A DNA stretch of 64,000 nt, from NCBI GenBank assembly GCA_934309475.1, contig CAKRDK010000010.1, positions 1 to 64,000 of the forward strand, written 5' to 3'. Of the stretch, positions 61,686-64,000 are shown one piece after another. Origin of the DNA: an uncultured Roseburia sp. (lineage in GTDB: Bacteria; Bacillota; Clostridia; Lachnospirales; Lachnospiraceae). The first letter of the stretch is position 1; each line of letters starts with the position of its first letter. Made by a program: the position numbers and the translations under genes. The notes below the pieces were generated by a model that ran no database searches, had not been told where the DNA came from, and saw nothing but the letters and a program-made list of their open reading frames with translations.

Positions 61686-64000
61686 TTAACTAAGCAGCTG
61701 CATAATCTCGTCTTTTGTGAATCCGATGGAATCCATGCCATCGCCCTCTAAAACCTGTTCTGCAAGGTGCTTTTTCTTATCCTGTATCTGCACAATTTTT
61801 TCTTCGATAGTTCCCTCTGACACAAGTTTGTACACGGTAACCACGTTCTTCTGACCGATACGGTGTGCACGGTCGGTCGCCTGGTTCTGCACTGCCACAT
61901 TCCACCAAGGATCGTAGTGGATTACGATATCAGCGGAGGTAAGGTTTAATCCGGTACCACCTGCTTTTAAGGAAATACAAAATACGGATGTATCATCCTG
62001 ATTGAAGTTTTCCACCATCTGCATACGCTTTTCCTTATTGACAGAACCTGTCAGTGTATAGTAGGAAATGCCCGCTTTCTCAAGACGCGCGCATAAGCGC
62101 TCCAACATAGTCGTAAACTGGGAGAACAGCAATACTTTGTGTCCGCCGTTGACGGCATTCTCAATCAATTCCATACACATATCGCTCTTTGCGCTCCCGC
62201 CCTCGTAATCTTCGAAAAGAAGCGCCGGGTCACAGCAGAGCTGACGCAGTTTTGTAAGTTCCGCAAGAATCTGGAATTTCTCAGACTTGAACTCAGCGTC
62301 CGTCTTCTTTTCAAGCATATTCTTCATGTTCTGAACATGAGCGTCGTAAAGGCTTAACTGCTCGCCCTCTAACTTCGCAAATACGTTTTCTTCGAGCTTC
62401 TCCGGAAGGTCTTTTAAGACATCCCCTTTCAGTCGGCGCAAAATAAACGGACGAATCATGCGCTGTAAGCGGTCCATCTTATTCTGATCCTGATTCTGCA
62501 TAATCGGTGTCTCGATTTCTTCCCGGAATTTCTGGTAAGTATATAAAAATCCCGGCATCAGATAATCAAAAATACTCCAAAGCTCGCTTAAGCGGTTCTC
62601 AATCGGGGTTCCGGTCAGAGCAAGTTTAAATCCTGCCGTAATCTGTTTTACACCTTTTGCCGCCTGCGTTCCGGCGTTTTTGATGTACTGCGCCTCATCA
62701 ATTACCTGGATGGCAAAAACAAGGTCTTTGTAATGCTCTACATCACGTTTTAATAAATCGTAAGATGTAATCAGAATCTGTCCGTCTTTCGTGTTTTTAA
62801 TGATGTCCTTACGCTCCGGTGCGCTTCCCGTAATCATAACAGTATCCAGATTCGGTGCAAAACGCTCCACTTCCTTCTGCCAGTTGTAGACAAGGGAAGC
62901 CGGGCAGACAATGAGCGAACGTTTCAGTTCTTTTTCACCGGCATCACATTCTTCTTTCTCTGCCACCAAAAGACTGATCACCTGCAAGGTTTTTCCAAGA
63001 CCCATGTCATCCGCCAAAATTCCGCCAAATCCATTCTCACGCAGTGTTTTTAACCACATGAAACCATTCTTCTGGTAGCTTCGCATGACATTTTTGAGGG
63101 AATCCGATACCTCGAAATCGCTGTCCTCAATCGTCTTCATGTTGCGGACCATCGCTTTGAATTCTTTGTTTTTCTCGACTGTCAGAAGATTCATGTTCTT
63201 TAATGACGCGTCAAGATACATTGCGCGGTATTTCGGTACAAGAACTTTTCCTTTTTTCAGGTTTGCCTCTGTCAGACGTAAATCCTCGCTGACTTCCGCC
63301 AAAAGGCTGACACCGTCTTCGGTAACGTCTAAGAAATCTCCGTTTTTGAGACGGATGTATTTCTTTTTACGGTCATATTTAGAAAGCAGATATGCCAGTT
63401 CATCGCTCGACATCTCCGGCGAATGAATCTGCAATTCCAGTAAATCGCTGTTTAAGTTCACGCCGACTTCCACGCTCGGAGACGAAACTACTTTCAAACC
63501 GCGGAATGCCTCACTTGTGTAGATGGTCATAAATGAGCTTAATCGCTGCAGACCGCCTGAAATAAGCTGGTAAAGCATCTCCTCATCTTTTTTCAGAATG
63601 AACAGGGTTCCGCTCGCATCCTTCTCGTTAAAATATGGCTCGACAAGGCTTCGAATGCGCAATTCCTCGGACATATCACGCACATCGCCCGGCTCGACCT
63701 TGGAAAGCACGTTGTATTTCTGTTCGCCGTACACGGACATCAATTTTGCACCAATCAAATCGTGCGCCTTGCGGTCTAAGAAGAGTTCGAATTCCGGCTT
63801 CGGCGGCACATAAAGTGTCTCATCGAATCCGTCCGAAAGCACCTCAAAGTGCTCTCTGACCTGCGGGAGCAAATCCCTGCAGAACACCGGCAATTCTTCC
63901 ATGCCTACAAAACATTCATTTCCAATCTGTCTTGTCAGAAATTCAAAGAATTCCGACATTTTTTCTTTAAATTCCGGCTTTGTCTTCTGCAAAATCCCAC
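61686..64000 (-). CDS. SNF2/Rad54-family helicase, partial at the window edge
   Basis: The C-terminal 770 residues of a bacterial SWI/SNF-type translocase; the frame is open at position 64000, so the N-terminus, often with a SWIM zinc finger, is outside. Visible parts are a SNF2-associated region (about 1-300), then Walker A ILADDMGLGKTLQ, box II VIDEAQYIKN, TGTPIENRLSELWSIFDYL, and the second lobe with LKAGGTGLNLTSADIV and QATDRAHRIGQ. It moves along double-stranded DNA; partners and role are unknown. It lies upstream of the RloA-like gene but is separated from it by a terminator. Confidence 0.93.
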   Translation of the reverse strand, partial: GILQKTKPEFKEKMSEFFEFLTRQIGNECFVGMEELPVFCRDLLPQVREHFEVLSDGFDETLYVPPKPEFELFLDRKAHDLIGAKLMSVYGEQKYNVLSKVEPGDVRDMSEELRIRSLVEPYFNEKDASGTLFILKKDEEMLYQLISGGLQRLSSFMTIYTSEAFRGLKVVSSPSVEVGVNLNSDLLELQIHSPEMSSDELAYLLSKYDRKKKYIRLKNGDFLDVTEDGVSLLAEVSEDLRLTEANLKKGKVLVPKYRAMYLDASLKNMNLLTVEKNKEFKAMVRNMKTIEDSDFEVSDSLKNVMRSYQKNGFMWLKTLRENGFGGILADDMGLGKTLQVISLLVAEKEECDAGEKELKRSLIVCPASLVYNWQKEVERFAPNLDTVMITGSAPERKDIIKNTKDGQILITSYDLLKRDVEHYKDLVFAIQVIDEAQYIKNAGTQAAKGVKQITAGFKLALTGTPIENRLSELWSIFDYLMPGFLYTYQKFREEIETPIMQNQDQNKMDRLQRMIRPFILRRLKGDVLKDLPEKLEENVFAKLEGEQLSLYDAHVQNMKNMLEKKTDAEFKSEKFQILAELTKLRQLCCDPALLFEDYEGGSAKSDMCMELIENAVNGGHKVLLFSQFTTMLERLCARLEKAGISYYTLTGSVNKEKRMQMVENFNQDDTSVFCISLKAGGTGLNLTSADIVIHYDPWWNVAVQNQATDRAHRIGQKNVVTVYKLVSEGTIEEKIVQIQDKKKHLAEQVLEGDGMDSIGFTKDEIMQLLS

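Noticed and set aside
1..64000. CRISPR arrays and prophage
   Set aside because: No spaced direct repeats of CRISPR type, no cas genes and no phage structural genes were seen; the only mobile DNA is the IS4 remnant and the hairpin repeat.

Overview
The window looks like chromosome from a low-to-moderate GC, spore-forming Firmicute of the class Clostridia, most likely family Lachnospiraceae. The evidence is the set of families present (DUF5711, DUF6062, CstA, split transketolase, spoIID-spoIIQ, FliB methylase), AGGAG-type ribosome binding sites, consensus sigma-A promoters with 17-base spacers, and Gram-positive riboswitches (T-box, THF, Mn2+). I cannot name the genus. Most genes lie on the minus strand.

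Layout. 1-500: three tandem TTGACA-N17-TAnnnT promoters firing leftwards off the window edge, most likely the promoter cluster of an rRNA operon. 0.5-6 kb: a LysM/DUF5711/CvpA envelope operon and a split transketolase. 6-11 kb: recR, DUF6062, ybaB, dnaX, pfkA and tRNA-Ser(CGA). 11-25 kb: an M15 peptidase with a predicted leaderless mRNA, a solute-binding protein paired with a chemoreceptor, cstA, a THF riboswitch driving folT plus an MFS gene, a MATE exporter and an OmpR-type two-component system. 25-32 kb: a DEAD-box helicase, a TPR-like/GGDEF protein, spoIIQ, spoIID and rsmA.

32.4-36.5 kb is an AT-rich accessory island. It holds a polymorphic toxin with its immunity gene, followed by two displaced toxin C-terminal cassettes, each with its own immunity gene. 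One of these cassettes resembles the end of KptA/ADP-ribosyltransferase proteins. A broken IS4-family element has inserted into the array, and several members are frameshifted or truncated.

36.6-50.8 kb: a methyltransferase, FliB, an SOS-controlled radical-SAM/TIGR03915 DNA-repair pair, tatD, two ABC exporters next to a LytTR/GHKL two-component pair, metG behind a T-box leader that also carries a hairpin-rich dispersed repeat, and lgt. 50.9-58 kb: an XRE/DUF3169 pair with a clear operator, a Mn2+ (yybP-ykoY) riboswitch operon (mntP, caxA, zinc-ribbon protein), a duplicated CmpB-like membrane protein, a bicupin and a second MATE. 58-64 kb: a cysteine-less rhodanese, a nitroreductase/flavin reductase pair, a decayed RloA/RloB-like locus in which the RloB start is fused to a Nudix domain, and a SNF2 helicase that runs off the right edge.

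The most unusual regions are the toxin-immunity cassette array and the RloB-Nudix chimera. The riboswitch and SOS assignments give testable regulons for genes whose substrates are otherwise unknown.
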